A stretch of DNA of 44,035 nucleotides. Source: CAYJEQ01 sp964369235. GTDB taxonomy: Bacteria > Bacillota > Clostridia > Oscillospirales > Ruminococcaceae. The stretch covers positions 1 through 44,035 of the forward strand of contig CAYJEQ010000016.1 of assembly GCA_964369235.1 (NCBI GenBank), given 5' to 3'. Below are positions 31,253-39,950 of the stretch, piece by piece. Numbering within the stretch: position 1 is the first letter of the stretch; each line of letters opens with the position of its first letter. Below the pieces are notes generated by a model that had not been told where the DNA came from, did no database searches, and was given only the letters and a program-made list of their open reading frames with translations. Both the position numbers and the translations under genes were made by a program.

Positions 31253-32743
31253 ATGTTTTACATTAGTACAAGGAATAAAGAGAATAAAGTAAAGGCTAGT
31301 GAGGCTATTGCTACAGGTATTTCACCAGAAGGTGGTTTATTTGTGCCAGAGAGTATCCCAGCTATTAGTTTAACTGATATAGAGAAACTAAAGGACAAGA
31401 GCTATTGGGCTAGAGCAGAGAAGATCATGTCTATGTTTTTAGATGATTTTACCGCAGAGGAGCTTTCTAGCTGTGTTAGAGGGGCTTATGATCACGAGGG
31501 ATTTGACTGTGAGGAAAAAGCACCTATATCAAAACTGTCCTCTAATATGTATGTATTGGAGCTATGGCATGGGCCTACCTGTGCCTTTAAAGATATGGCT
31601 CTGCAAATTCTACCTCGTTTAATGACTGTAGCAGCAAAGAAAACTGGGGTGGAAAAAGATATAGTAATCCTTGTGGCAACCTCAGGGGATACAGGTAAAG
31701 CAGCATTAGAAGGCTTTAAAGATGTAGAAGGAACAAAGATGATAGTGTTCTACCCAGAAGAAGGGGTAAGCAAGATGCAGAAATTACAGATGGCTACCCA
31801 GTTAGGTGATAACCTGTCTGTAGTGGCTATTAAGGGTAATTTTGACAATGCACAATCAGGGGTAAAGGAGATATTTACCTCAAGTGAAATAAAAGAAAAA
31901 CTATCAGCTAATCATATGCAGTTTTCCAGTGCGAATTCCATTAACTGGGGACGCCTACTACCACAGATAGTGTATTATTTTAGCTCCTATGCACAGCTGG
32001 TAAAGGATGAAGAAATTGCTATGGGTGACACTGTTAATGTGGTTGTACCTACGGGGAATTTTGGTAATATCCTAGCAGCATACTATGGGAAACAGATGGG
32101 GCTACCACTGGGTAAGCTAATCTGTGGATCTAATGAAAACAATGTTCTAACGGATTTTCTACAAACAGGAACATATGATAAAAATAGAGATTTCCACGCT
32201 ACAAACTCACCATCTATGGATATACTTCTATCATCAAATCTTGAAAGACTACTGTTTGAAATAGTTGGTAGAGATGATAAGGAACTTGCTGGTCTTATGG
32301 ATCAGCTTGGTAAAGATGGCAGATATTCGGTAACACCACAGCAGTTAGAGAAGATTAAGGAAGATTTCTATGGTGGCTACTGTAATGAGCAGGAAACACT
32401 GGATACAATAAAGAATATCTATGAGGAATACTCCTATCTAACGGATACCCATACAGCAGTTGCAATAAAGGTATATGAGGACTATGTAGCTAATACAGGA
32501 GATAATACTAAAACTATTATAGCCTCAACAGCCAGCCCTTATAAATTCCCAGTAAGTGTTAGCAAAGCCCTAGGAGATAATATAGAGGATGACTTTACGG
32601 CAGCTTATAAATTAGACGAAACCTCTGGTATGCCAATGCCACAAAGCCTAAAATCCCTAGAGGGTAAAGAGGTTAGATTTAATACTATTATAGATAGTAA
32701 AGATATGTTAAAAGAGGTAATGACTATCTTAAATATTAAGTAA
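31253..32743 (+). CDS. thrC: Threonine synthase
   Basis: PLP enzyme converting O-phosphohomoserine to threonine. With the start at ATG 31253 (GGAGG 8 bp upstream, MFYISTRNK) it has 496 residues. The longer frame from 31190 would translate the hairpin and is rejected. The PLP lysine is K113 in GPTCAFKDMALQ. SGDTGKAALEGF, the FYPEEGVSKMQKLQM segment and VPTGNFGNILAAYY are family signatures of the longer, yeast/E. coli-type threonine synthase. No hom or thrB is adjacent. A small acidic ORF follows 23 bp later. Confidence 0.95.
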   Translation: MFYISTRNKENKVKASEAIATGISPEGGLFVPESIPAISLTDIEKLKDKSYWARAEKIMSMFLDDFTAEELSSCVRGAYDHEGFDCEEKAPISKLSSNMYVLELWHGPTCAFKDMALQILPRLMTVAAKKTGVEKDIVILVATSGDTGKAALEGFKDVEGTKMIVFYPEEGVSKMQKLQMATQLGDNLSVVAIKGNFDNAQSGVKEIFTSSEIKEKLSANHMQFSSANSINWGRLLPQIVYYFSSYAQLVKDEEIAMGDTVNVVVPTGNFGNILAAYYGKQMGLPLGKLICGSNENNVLTDFLQTGTYDKNRDFHATNSPSMDILLSSNLERLLFEIVGRDDKELAGLMDQLGKDGRYSVTPQQLEKIKEDFYGGYCNEQETLDTIKNIYEEYSYLTDTHTAVAIKVYEDYVANTGDNTKTIIASTASPYKFPVSVSKALGDNIEDDFTAAYKLDETSGMPMPQSLKSLEGKEVRFNTIIDSKDMLKEVMTILNIK

Positions 32744-32766
32744 TAAAACATAAAGAGGTGCTTTAG

Positions 32767-33180
32767 ATGGATAAGCTACAGGTAAAGGAAATAATAATAA
32801 AAACGGTAAGTGACACAGTAAATGCTATTGCAGATAATCAGTATGAAAAATTAGAAGGTATTATAGATCTTCACCCATCTTGGTATAAAGAAGGTCAGGA
32901 TATTAAAGATGCAATAGATAGCTTTAAATGGGCCATAGAAACCAACTATAATGGTTGGGCAGAAGATGAAGGTAAGCCATTTATAATTAATAGATTTACC
33001 ACAGAAAATTCAGAAGATGATTTTGATGAGGTAGCAGAGCAACTATTAAATACTGATAGTTATGTCATGGCATATAACCTAAAAACAGTGGATAATGATC
33101 CAGATTATTTCTGGTTAGAAATTGAGCTGAATTTCACTGAAGATAACAAAATAAAAGCAAGTGTTAATATAAATTTCTAG
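32767..33180 (+). CDS. Small acidic protein of unknown function
   Basis: I cannot assign a family. The 137 residues are acidic, without signal peptide or membrane helix, and with no cysteine. The N-terminus is helical (KEIIIKTVSDTVNAIADNQYEKL); the C-terminal half looks like beta strands (SYVMAYNLKTVDN, YFWLEIELNF, KIKASVNINF). This layout is seen in many small cytosolic or immunity-type proteins, but there is no toxin next to it. AAAGAGGTG precedes the ATG. It lies 23 bp after thrC and ends in a strong terminator, so it is the last gene of that transcript. Confidence 0.7.
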   Translation: MDKLQVKEIIIKTVSDTVNAIADNQYEKLEGIIDLHPSWYKEGQDIKDAIDSFKWAIETNYNGWAEDEGKPFIINRFTTENSEDDFDEVAEQLLNTDSYVMAYNLKTVDNDPDYFWLEIELNFTEDNKIKASVNINF

Positions 33181-33205
33181 AATATATTAACAGAAGCTAG
33201 TATAA

Positions 33206-33260
33206 GAACAAGCTGACAGATTACTTAAACTGTCAGCTTGTTCTGCTAGTTTATTTTTTA
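33206..33260 (+). terminator. Terminator after thrC and the small acidic gene
   Basis: GAACAAGCTGACAG forms a perfect 14-bp stem (10-nt loop, 33206-33243), followed after a short gap by TTTATTTTTTA. Confidence 0.85.
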
Positions 33261-33281
33261 TAATCACACAATTGTCAAAAT

Positions 33282-33318
33282 AAAAAATCTGTAGTATAAT
33301 GATTTAGCTAATCTACAG
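33282..33318 (-). terminator. Terminator of the DUF1540 gene
   Basis: On the minus strand CTGTAG and CTACAG pair across 18 nt and are followed by ATTTTTTATTTT, 27 bp after the stop codon. Confidence 0.65.
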
Positions 33319-33344
33319 GTAATGTTAGACTATATAGGCTAAAC

Positions 33345-33497
33345 TTACTCAGCTTTAAAGGTATCGCAGACAGTTTCTCCAGAACAGGAAGCAAACTGTG
33401 GACCTACTGTAATAGATTTAGCGTGACACTGATTAGATTGGTTGTGGGCACAGTTCTTTACAGAACATTTAACGCCAGAAAGAGATGAATTATTCAT
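33345..33497 (-). CDS. DUF1540 cysteine-rich mini-protein
   Basis: A 50-residue ORF. The sequence starts MNNSSLSGVKCSVKNC and continues CAHNQSNQCHAKSITVG, with five cysteines (C11, C16, C24, C38, C44) and the closing CDTFKAE. The pattern C-x-V-x-N-C, C-x-A-x-x-I-x-V and C-x-T-F is that of DUF1540, a probable metal-binding family common in spore-forming and gut Firmicutes with no proven function. AAAGG lies ahead of the ATG. It is the only gene on the minus strand between two plus-strand units, with its own terminator. Confidence 0.85.
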   Translation of the reverse strand: MNNSSLSGVKCSVKNCAHNQSNQCHAKSITVGPQFASCSGETVCDTFKAE

Positions 33498-33659
33498 GAT
33501 TTTACCAAGCCTTTCTATAGATTACCTATCTGTAAATAAAACACAGAGGATAATCAAATTTTAAATATTAATAGTAAAAGGTAATACCCCTTACTAGATA
33601 TATCATAACCATATTAGTGTTAAAAATTCAAAAAAGCTTAAAAGAAAAGGAGGGATTAT

Positions 33660-34343
33660 GTGGCAATTTATGCAATAGGTGATCTTCATCTATCCTTAGA
33701 TAGCAATAAGCAGATGGATGTATTTGCTGGCTGGGATAACTATATGGAAAAGATTAGGATTAACTGGGAAAACACAATTACAGCTGAGGATACAGTTATT
33801 ATCTGTGGTGATGTTTCATGGGGAATGAGCCTACAGCAGTCCCTAAAGGATTTTACATTTATAGATAAGCTACCAGGGGAAAAGATTATCCTTAAAGGTA
33901 ATCACGATTACTGGTGGACTACCATGAATAAGATGGAAAAATTTTTAGAGGAGAATAACCTTACAACAATAAAAATTCTTCACAATAATTCCTACACAGT
34001 AGAAAATATAGCAATCTGTGGCTCAAGAGGTTGGATATTTGAAAATGGACAGCCACTGGATGAGAAGATTATTGCAAGAGAAGCCCAAAGGCTTAGAACT
34101 TCCCTAGAAGCTGCAGAGAAAGGTATGGAAAAGATTGCATTTCTCCATTACCCACCAGTTTATAACGAGGAAATTTCCCAGCATATTATTGATGCACTAG
34201 ATGATTTTGAGATTAAAATATGCTACTATGGACATATCCACAGTGGGGGACATAGATACGCCATTGACGGAATGTATCTAGGAATTGATTTTAATTTAAT
34301 ATCAGCGGATTATATAAACTTTACACCTAAAAAGGTTAGGTAG
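33660..34343 (+). CDS. Calcineurin-like metallophosphoesterase
   Basis: A 227-residue cytosolic metallophosphoesterase. Metal-ligand motifs appear in the family order: GDLHLS (7-12), GDVSWG (about 50-55), KGNHDYWW (about 79-86), FLHYPP (about 160) and YGHIHSGGHR (about 195-204). Substrate is unknown; related proteins act on nucleotides or phosphoproteins. The start is GTG at 33660 (AGGAGGG upstream, MAIYAIGD). The ATG overlapping it at 33658 is out of frame and hits a stop codon within seven codons. It appears to be a single-gene unit. Confidence 0.88.
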   Translation: MAIYAIGDLHLSLDSNKQMDVFAGWDNYMEKIRINWENTITAEDTVIICGDVSWGMSLQQSLKDFTFIDKLPGEKIILKGNHDYWWTTMNKMEKFLEENNLTTIKILHNNSYTVENIAICGSRGWIFENGQPLDEKIIAREAQRLRTSLEAAEKGMEKIAFLHYPPVYNEEISQHIIDALDDFEIKICYYGHIHSGGHRYAIDGMYLGIDFNLISADYINFTPKKVR

Positions 34344-34456
34344 AGGACAATTTATTGTACTAATCTATTATTATTATGGTTAAATAAAGTAAAAATACCA
34401 TAAAATATTAAAAAACTCAAATTTTTATGAAAAATATACTAGCATTTTGCATTTAG

Positions 34457-34468
34457 TTATGATATAAT
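34457..34468 (+). promoter_or_regulatory. Extended -10 promoter of tig
   Basis: TATGATATAAT (ends 34468) has the TGn extension and consensus -10; the -35 region (TAGCAT at 34440) is weak. The same TATGATATAAT occurs at purC. Confidence 0.6.
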
Positions 34469-34507
34469 CTCTACTTGTATTATAATGTAAACTTAGGAGG
34501 ATATAAC

Positions 34508-35905
34508 ATGAAACTAATATCTAATACAAAACTAGAGGATAAGAAAATCCAACTAGAAATTCAGGTGGAAAAAGCAGAATTTACAGCAGCTGTGGACAAG
34601 TCCATTGCAGAAAATTCCAAGAATATCACAATCCCTGGATTTAGAAAAGGTAAAGCTCCAAAGGCTATGATTATCAAAATGTACGGTGTTGAATCTTTCT
34701 ACGAAGATGCAATCAACGCTTGCTACCCAGATGCATACCTAAAGACAATAGACGAACTAGGCCTAGAGCCAGTTGAGAGAGCTAACATCGAAATCGACGA
34801 TGTTAACGAAGAAGGTTTCATCTTTAAGGCTACTTTTGCAGTTAAGCCAGAAGTTACAATCGGCGAATACAAAGGTCTAGCTGTTGAAAAAGAGCTAGTA
34901 GTTGTTGAAGCAGATGAAGTTGACGGCGAACTAAATAGAATGGCAGAAAGAAATGCTAGAACAATCACAGTAGAAGACAGAGCAGCAGCTCTTAATGATA
35001 TTGCTAACATCGACTTTGAAGGCTTTGTAGATGGCGTTGCTTTTGCTGGTGGTAAGGGTGAAGGTTTTGATCTAACTCTAGGTTCTGGACAGTTTATCCC
35101 AGGATTTGAAGAGCAGATCGTAGGCAAGAACATCGGCGAAGAGTTTGATGTTAATGTATCCTTCCCAGAAGAGTACCACTCTGAAGAGCTAAAGGGTAAA
35201 GCATCTGTATTTAAGGTAAAACTAAATGCTCTATCTGCTAAAGAAACACCAGCAATCGATGATGAATTTGCTAAAGATGTAAGTGAATTCGATACACTTG
35301 CTGAGCTAAAAACAAGCATCTCTGATAAAATCAAAGAAGCTAAAGAAAAGCAGGCTGCTGACGCTTACGAATCCAAACTAATGGAAACAGTAGTATCTGG
35401 CATGACTGTAGAGCTACCAAGAGCAATGGTAGAAACAAGAATTGATGAAATGGCTGCTGATTTTGACGGTAGACTTTCCATGCAGGGTCTAAACCTACAG
35501 ACATACCTACAGTATACACAGAACACAATGGAAACATTTAGAAAATCCTTTGAAGTTCAGGCTGAAAATCAGGTAAAAACAAGACTAGCTCTTGAAAAGA
35601 TTGCTGAAGTTGAAGGCTTTGAAGTAAGCGAAGAAGATGTAAATGCAGAATTTGAAAAAGTAGCTGCACATTACAATGTATCTGTTGAGAGAGTTCGTCA
35701 GGCAATTAGCCCAGTAACAATCAAAAACGATATCCTTTGCAACAAAGCAGTAGATCTAGTAAGAGATACAGCTGTTAACGGTGCTGCTGAGAAACCTAAG
35801 AAGAAGCCAGCTGCTAAGAAAACAACTAAAAAGGAAGATGGCGAAACAGAAGCTAAGCCTAAGGCAAAAAAAGCTACTAAAAAAGCTGACGAAATCCTTG
35901 ACTAA
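34508..35905 (+). CDS. tig: Trigger factor with a lysine-rich C-terminal tail
   Basis: Ribosome-bound chaperone and peptidyl-prolyl isomerase. With ATG 34508 (AGGAGG upstream) it has 465 residues. The ribosome-binding signature is GFRKGKAPK near 43-51. An FKBP-type PPIase domain spans about 150-245 (FEGFVDGVAFAGG, GSGQFIPGFEEQIVG, FPEEYHSEELKGK), followed by the helical chaperone domain. After it comes an extra tail of about 40 residues rich in Lys, Ala and Thr (EKPKKKPAAKKTTKKEDG, then KPKAKKATKKADEILD), which canonical trigger factors lack. Codon use in this gene is richer in GAA/GCT-type highly expressed codons than its neighbours. It precedes clpP and clpX, the usual order. Confidence 0.95.
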   Translation: MKLISNTKLEDKKIQLEIQVEKAEFTAAVDKSIAENSKNITIPGFRKGKAPKAMIIKMYGVESFYEDAINACYPDAYLKTIDELGLEPVERANIEIDDVNEEGFIFKATFAVKPEVTIGEYKGLAVEKELVVVEADEVDGELNRMAERNARTITVEDRAAALNDIANIDFEGFVDGVAFAGGKGEGFDLTLGSGQFIPGFEEQIVGKNIGEEFDVNVSFPEEYHSEELKGKASVFKVKLNALSAKETPAIDDEFAKDVSEFDTLAELKTSISDKIKEAKEKQAADAYESKLMETVVSGMTVELPRAMVETRIDEMAADFDGRLSMQGLNLQTYLQYTQNTMETFRKSFEVQAENQVKTRLALEKIAEVEGFEVSEEDVNAEFEKVAAHYNVSVERVRQAISPVTIKNDILCNKAVDLVRDTAVNGAAEKPKKKPAAKKTTKKEDGETEAKPKAKKATKKADEILD

Positions 35906-35918
35906 TTAAATATTTAAT

Positions 35919-35952
35919 AAGGCAGTGGTACTATTTGTGCCACTGCCTTTAG
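35919..35952 (+). terminator. Hairpin terminator of tig
   Basis: AAGGCAGTGG pairs perfectly with CCACTGCCTT (11-nt loop), followed only by a short TTTAG, so termination may be incomplete. Confidence 0.65.
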
Positions 35953-36084
35953 CATGTTATTATTAGGAAATGTTACATATATATACATAAAAGATATTAT
36001 ATAGTCATTTTTACTTAATTGCTTTTATGAGATAGTGGGTTTTGGTATTATTTTGCTCAATTTTCTATTTAAAGGTCAAATCTA

Positions 36085-36113
36085 TTGATTTTTTAGATGT
36101 AATACTGTATTAT
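36085..36113 (+). promoter_or_regulatory. Candidate promoter of clpP
   Basis: TTGATT, a 17-bp spacer and TATTAT. A single GGTCAAA (36074-36080), resembling one CtsR half-site, touches it, but no second half is seen. The remainder of the tig-clpP gap (35953-36241) is AT-rich with no gene. Confidence 0.5.
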
Positions 36114-36241
36114 ATTATATTGAGGTAAACTAAAAATAATTTTAATTATATTACATAATTCTTGTTTAAAACACATAAGGAGTTACCTATAATATTAATT
36201 AGAATTTTTACTTTAAAATATAGATATGGAGGACAAAACAT

Positions 36242-36826
36242 ATGAGTTTAGTGCCAATGGTTGTGGAACAAACAGGTAGGGGAGAACGCTCCTACGATAT
36301 ATATTCAAGACTATTAAATGACAGAATAATCATGCTTCATGAAGAGGTTAATGATACAACAGCAAGTCTAATAGTAGCACAGCTACTATACCTAGAAGGA
36401 CAGGATCCAGATAAGGATATCTACCTATATATTAATTCACCAGGTGGCTCTGTAACAGCAGGTATGGCTATCTATGATACAATGAACCACATTAAGTGTG
36501 ATGTATCTACAATATGTATGGGTTTAGCAGCATCAATGGGTGCTTTCCTACTTTCCTCAGGGGCTAAGGGTAAGAGATACTGTTTACCTAACAGTGAGGT
36601 AATGATACACCAGCCTTCAGCAGGAACAAGAGGACAGGTAACGGATATGAATATCCACCTTGAAAGACTTCTTAGAGTTAAAGAGCGTCTTAACAAGATC
36701 CTAGCAGAAAACACTGGTAAGCCACTAGAAGAAATTGTAGATGCTACCGAGAGAGATAATTTCCTAACAGCTGAAGAAGCTATGGAATATGGAATCGTAG
36801 ATAAGGTTATGTATAAAAAGCCTTAA
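36242..36826 (+). CDS. clpP: ATP-dependent Clp protease proteolytic subunit
   Basis: Serine protease that forms a double heptamer degrading proteins unfolded by ClpX or ClpC. The 194 residues are standard. The triad is S98 in GLAASMGAF, H123 in MIHQPSAG and D172 in ERDNF. The N-terminal propeptide is very short (MSLVPMVVEQTGRGERSYDIYSRL region). GGAGG precedes the ATG. It is followed by clpX 64 bp later without a terminator, so both are on one transcript. Confidence 0.97.
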   Translation: MSLVPMVVEQTGRGERSYDIYSRLLNDRIIMLHEEVNDTTASLIVAQLLYLEGQDPDKDIYLYINSPGGSVTAGMAIYDTMNHIKCDVSTICMGLAASMGAFLLSSGAKGKRYCLPNSEVMIHQPSAGTRGQVTDMNIHLERLLRVKERLNKILAENTGKPLEEIVDATERDNFLTAEEAMEYGIVDKVMYKKP

Positions 36827-36890
36827 TTATAAATACTTTTTAGCTAAATTAATTTATCCCAATATATAATGGGATGGAATGGAGGGGCAT

Positions 36891-38213
36891 ATGGCAAGAG
36901 AAGATGGAAGAAATCTTCGATGCTCATTCTGTAACAAGACACAGGAAAATGTTAATAGACTGATTGCAGGGCCAGGAGTTTGTATTTGTAATGAATGCGT
37001 TGAGCTTTGCACAGGCATATTAGAAGATGAGTATCCAGGGGGAACCCGTAATAAACAACCACAACAGAGTTCAGACATACAGGTTTTAAAACCTAAAGAG
37101 ATAAAAGATATTTTAGATGAGTATGTAATAGGACAGGAACGAGCTAAAATATCCCTGTCTGTTGCAGTTTATAATCATTATAAGCGTATACTGATGGATA
37201 ATACAGGTGATGTTGAGCTATCTAAGAGTAATATTCTACTGGTAGGGCCTACTGGTGTAGGTAAGACTCTACTAGCTCAGTCTTTAGCTAAGATACTAAA
37301 TGTACCATTTGCTATAGCTGATGCAACAACACTGACCGAAGCTGGTTATGTAGGTGAAGATGTAGAGAACATTCTACTAAAGCTAATACAGGCAGCTGAT
37401 TTTGATGTAAAAAAAGCAGAGCAGGGTATTATCTACATTGATGAAATTGATAAAATCACACGAAAAAGTGAAAACCCATCTATTACCCGTGATGTAAGTG
37501 GTGAAGGTGTACAGCAGGCACTTCTAAAGATACTAGAAGGCACTGTGTCCAATGTACCTCCACAGGGTGGTAGAAAACATCCTCAGCAAGAATTTATCCA
37601 GATAGATACATCTAATATTCTATTTATCTGTGGTGGTGCTTTTGAGGGCGTTGAGAAGATAATCGAGAAGCGCACATCTAAAGCTGCAATAGGCTTTGGA
37701 AGTGATGTAGCTAACAATAATAAGGCAAAAGAAAAAGACGCTCTAATGGAGAAGCTGATTCCACAGGATCTAATTAAATTTGGGATGATTCCTGAGTTAA
37801 TTGGTCGTCTACCAGTGCTAACAACTCTAGAAAACCTAGATGCCGAGGCCCTAGTGCGTATCCTTTCTGAGCCAAAGAATGCAATGACTAAGCAGTATGC
37901 TTATCTATTTGATCTAGATGGTATCCAGCTAGAATTTGATGAAGAAGCACTTACAGCAATAGCAGACCTTGCTATTGAGCGTAAGATTGGTGCTAGAGGA
38001 CTGCGTTCTATTATGGAGAAACTTCTTGCTAAGCAGATGTATGATGCTCCAAGTGATAACGAGATTGTAAAAATTGTAATCTCTAAGGGAACAGTTACTG
38101 AAGACAAGGAACCTCTAATTATTAGAGATCCACAGAAACTGCCTACAACACTTATGACAGCAGCACTGCCATCAGCAAAGAAGAATAAGCGCAAAACAAT
38201 CCCAGCATCATAA
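36891..38213 (+). CDS. clpX: ATP-dependent Clp protease ATP-binding subunit ClpX
   Basis: AAA+ unfoldase feeding substrates to ClpP. ATG 36891 (GGAGGGG upstream) gives 440 residues and the normal MAREDGR start; an in-frame ATG at 36879 overlaps the RBS and is rejected. The N-terminal zinc domain has C-x2-C and C-x2-C pairs (CSFCNK, CICNEC). Walker A is GPTGVGKT near 112-119 and Walker B is IIYIDEIDKI. The ClpP-binding loop appears as IGFGSD. The C-terminal D2 domain includes ERKIGARGLRSI. A palindromic element sits between its stop codon and its probable terminator. Confidence 0.97.
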   Translation: MAREDGRNLRCSFCNKTQENVNRLIAGPGVCICNECVELCTGILEDEYPGGTRNKQPQQSSDIQVLKPKEIKDILDEYVIGQERAKISLSVAVYNHYKRILMDNTGDVELSKSNILLVGPTGVGKTLLAQSLAKILNVPFAIADATTLTEAGYVGEDVENILLKLIQAADFDVKKAEQGIIYIDEIDKITRKSENPSITRDVSGEGVQQALLKILEGTVSNVPPQGGRKHPQQEFIQIDTSNILFICGGAFEGVEKIIEKRTSKAAIGFGSDVANNNKAKEKDALMEKLIPQDLIKFGMIPELIGRLPVLTTLENLDAEALVRILSEPKNAMTKQYAYLFDLDGIQLEFDEEALTAIADLAIERKIGARGLRSIMEKLLAKQMYDAPSDNEIVKIVISKGTVTEDKEPLIIRDPQKLPTTLMTAALPSAKKNKRKTIPAS

Positions 38214-38222
38214 AAAAATATA

Positions 38223-38316
38223 AGGTTATATATCAATTGGGTGGTGCCTTCCTTAGCCCTAGGCGAGGGAAGGCACCCCATATAATTTTACTCAAATATT
38301 TGATCAAGAACCAAAT
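38223..38316. mobile_element. REP/MITE-like dispersed palindromic element (copy 3)
   Basis: A GC-rich imperfect hairpin (38238-38280) pairs GTGCCTTCC with GGGAAGGCAC and contains an inner stem around CTA. Its right arm (TATAATTTTACTCAAATATT, then GATCAAGAACCAAAT) aligns without gaps to the right arm of copy 2. The left end GGTTATATATCAA resembles the inverted right end. It separates clpX from its terminator, as if inserted there. Confidence 0.65.
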
Positions 38317-38321
38317 ATAAT

Positions 38322-38380
38322 AAAGGCAATTTCTAGAAAGAGCTATTATTTGTAGCTAATTCGATGGGATTGCCTTTTTT
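38322..38380 (+). terminator. Terminator of the clpP-clpX transcript
   Basis: AAAGGCAAT pairs with ATTGCCTTT around an inner AGCTA/TAGCT hairpin and is followed by a run of six T. The rest of the gap up to the next promoter (38381-38514) holds no gene that I can see. Confidence 0.8.
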
Positions 38381-38514
38381 GATTTTATGACTTATATAAA
38401 AGAGAAAAATACATAAACTAAATAGTATGCAGTATAGGACAACATAAAACAAATAGTGAAAGTATACTTTTTAAGTTAAAAATAACAAATCTCTAATTGT
38501 TAAAAATATATTGG

Positions 38515-38543
38515 TTGTTTATGGTAGGTATATATGATAAAAT
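38515..38543 (+). promoter_or_regulatory. Promoter of the M16 peptidase operon
   Basis: TTGTTT, a 17-bp spacer and TAAAAT with a TGn extension, about 100 bp before the start codon. Confidence 0.55.
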
Positions 38544-38644
38544 AAGTAATTAGTATAGTTTTGAAAACCTAGGAAACTTACTTGTAATCACAGCAAAATA
38601 TTGATATTTAAATAAATTTTATAGTTTAAGAAGGGTAAGAGTAT

Positions 38645-39922
38645 ATGAAATACAATCTAACTACTGAGAGTATCGGTAATGGTATTAATTTTAACTACAG
38701 CACCGATGGGAAATTTAAGCATAATAGAATTACAATTAATTTTATTATGGAAGCAGACAAAGAGCTGGCTACTACAAACGCATTAATTCCAGCATTACTG
38801 CGTCAGGGTACAAAAAACTACCCAGAGTTTACAATGCTTAATAGAAAGCTAGCAGAGCTTTATGGAGCTTATGTAAGTGCCGATGTAGGTAAATTTGGGG
38901 TATATCAGATAGTAGATGTATCTGTACAGGGTATTGATAGCAGATTTGCCCTTAACAATGAGGATATGGTAAAGGAAATCACAGCAATGCTCCTTGAAGT
39001 TACCCTTAATCCTTATATTGTTGATGGTGGATTTGACACACAGATTACAGCCCTAGAGAAACAGTCCCTTAAAGATGCAATTGACGCAGAAATAAACGAA
39101 AAACGCAGTTATGCAATGATGCGTTGTAAAGAGATTATGTGTGAGGGAGATAAATTCGCAGTTAAAAAATATGGTTATAGTGATAAAGTTGAGGAAATCA
39201 CTCCAAAATCTGCCTATGACCAGTATAATAACATGATAAAAACAGCAGCTATTGAGGTAATGATGGTAGGTTGTGGCAATCCACAGTCAGCAATAGATAC
39301 CATTAAGTCTGCATTTGCTGGTATAGAAAGAAGTCCAATTAGCTATCCAGTAGTTAGAGGGAGAGCAGTAGCAGATAAGATTAAAGAAGTAACTGATAAA
39401 ATGGATGTTAATCAGTCTAAACTAGTTATGGGCTTTAGAACTGGTGAGTATACCGATGATAAATCTTTAAATGCAGCAAGACTACTAATGGCTGTATATG
39501 GTGCTACACCTACTTCTAAGCTATTTGTAAATGTAAGAGAGAAGCTAAGCCTTTGTTATTACTGTGCAGCTAGAATGGATAAGGTTACAGGAATAATGAT
39601 GGTTGATTGTGGCGTAGAGGCAGAAAATGCTGAAAAAGCTAAGGCAGAGATACTTCATCAGCTAGAACTGTGCAAAGCAGGAGAGATTACCGAAGAAGAA
39701 ATCCACAATGCAAGACTTGCAATGAAAAACGGTCTTAACTCTGTAGCAGATGGTCTAAGCTCCACAGAGGACTGGTATATGTCCCAGATAGTAGGTCATA
39801 CTAAGCTATCTCCCAGTGAGGAAGCAGATTTACTAGATACACTAACTATTAAGGATTTACAGGCAGCAGCTAATAAAATTACACAGGATACAGTATACTT
39901 CCTAACAGGAATGGATAGCTAA
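38645..39922 (+). CDS. M16-family peptidase-like protein without catalytic motif (YmfF-like)
   Basis: A 425-residue protein with the two-lobed M16 layout (N-lobe to about 210, C-lobe with VNVREKLSLCYYCAARMDK and GEITEEEIHNARLAM). The zinc motif HXXEH is absent, so it is probably the inactive partner. In Bacillus-type genomes such a subunit (YmfF) is paired with an active one (YmfH). Here too the active partner follows 28 bp later. It starts at ATG after GAAGGG. The substrate of the pair is unknown; the paired architecture suggests a heterodimeric oligopeptidase in the cytosol. Confidence 0.85.
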   Translation: MKYNLTTESIGNGINFNYSTDGKFKHNRITINFIMEADKELATTNALIPALLRQGTKNYPEFTMLNRKLAELYGAYVSADVGKFGVYQIVDVSVQGIDSRFALNNEDMVKEITAMLLEVTLNPYIVDGGFDTQITALEKQSLKDAIDAEINEKRSYAMMRCKEIMCEGDKFAVKKYGYSDKVEEITPKSAYDQYNNMIKTAAIEVMMVGCGNPQSAIDTIKSAFAGIERSPISYPVVRGRAVADKIKEVTDKMDVNQSKLVMGFRTGEYTDDKSLNAARLLMAVYGATPTSKLFVNVREKLSLCYYCAARMDKVTGIMMVDCGVEAENAEKAKAEILHQLELCKAGEITEEEIHNARLAMKNGLNSVADGLSSTEDWYMSQIVGHTKLSPSEEADLLDTLTIKDLQAAANKITQDTVYFLTGMDS

Positions 39923-39950
39923 TTTTGTAATATAGAAAGGAAGATTATAT

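Noticed and set aside
33658..33678. ATG at 33658 as the phosphoesterase start
   Set aside because: It is out of frame and meets a stop codon at once; the overlapping GTG at 33660 gives the correct protein.
36074..36090. CtsR operator before clpP
   Set aside because: Only one GGTCAAA heptad is present; the second direct repeat is missing.
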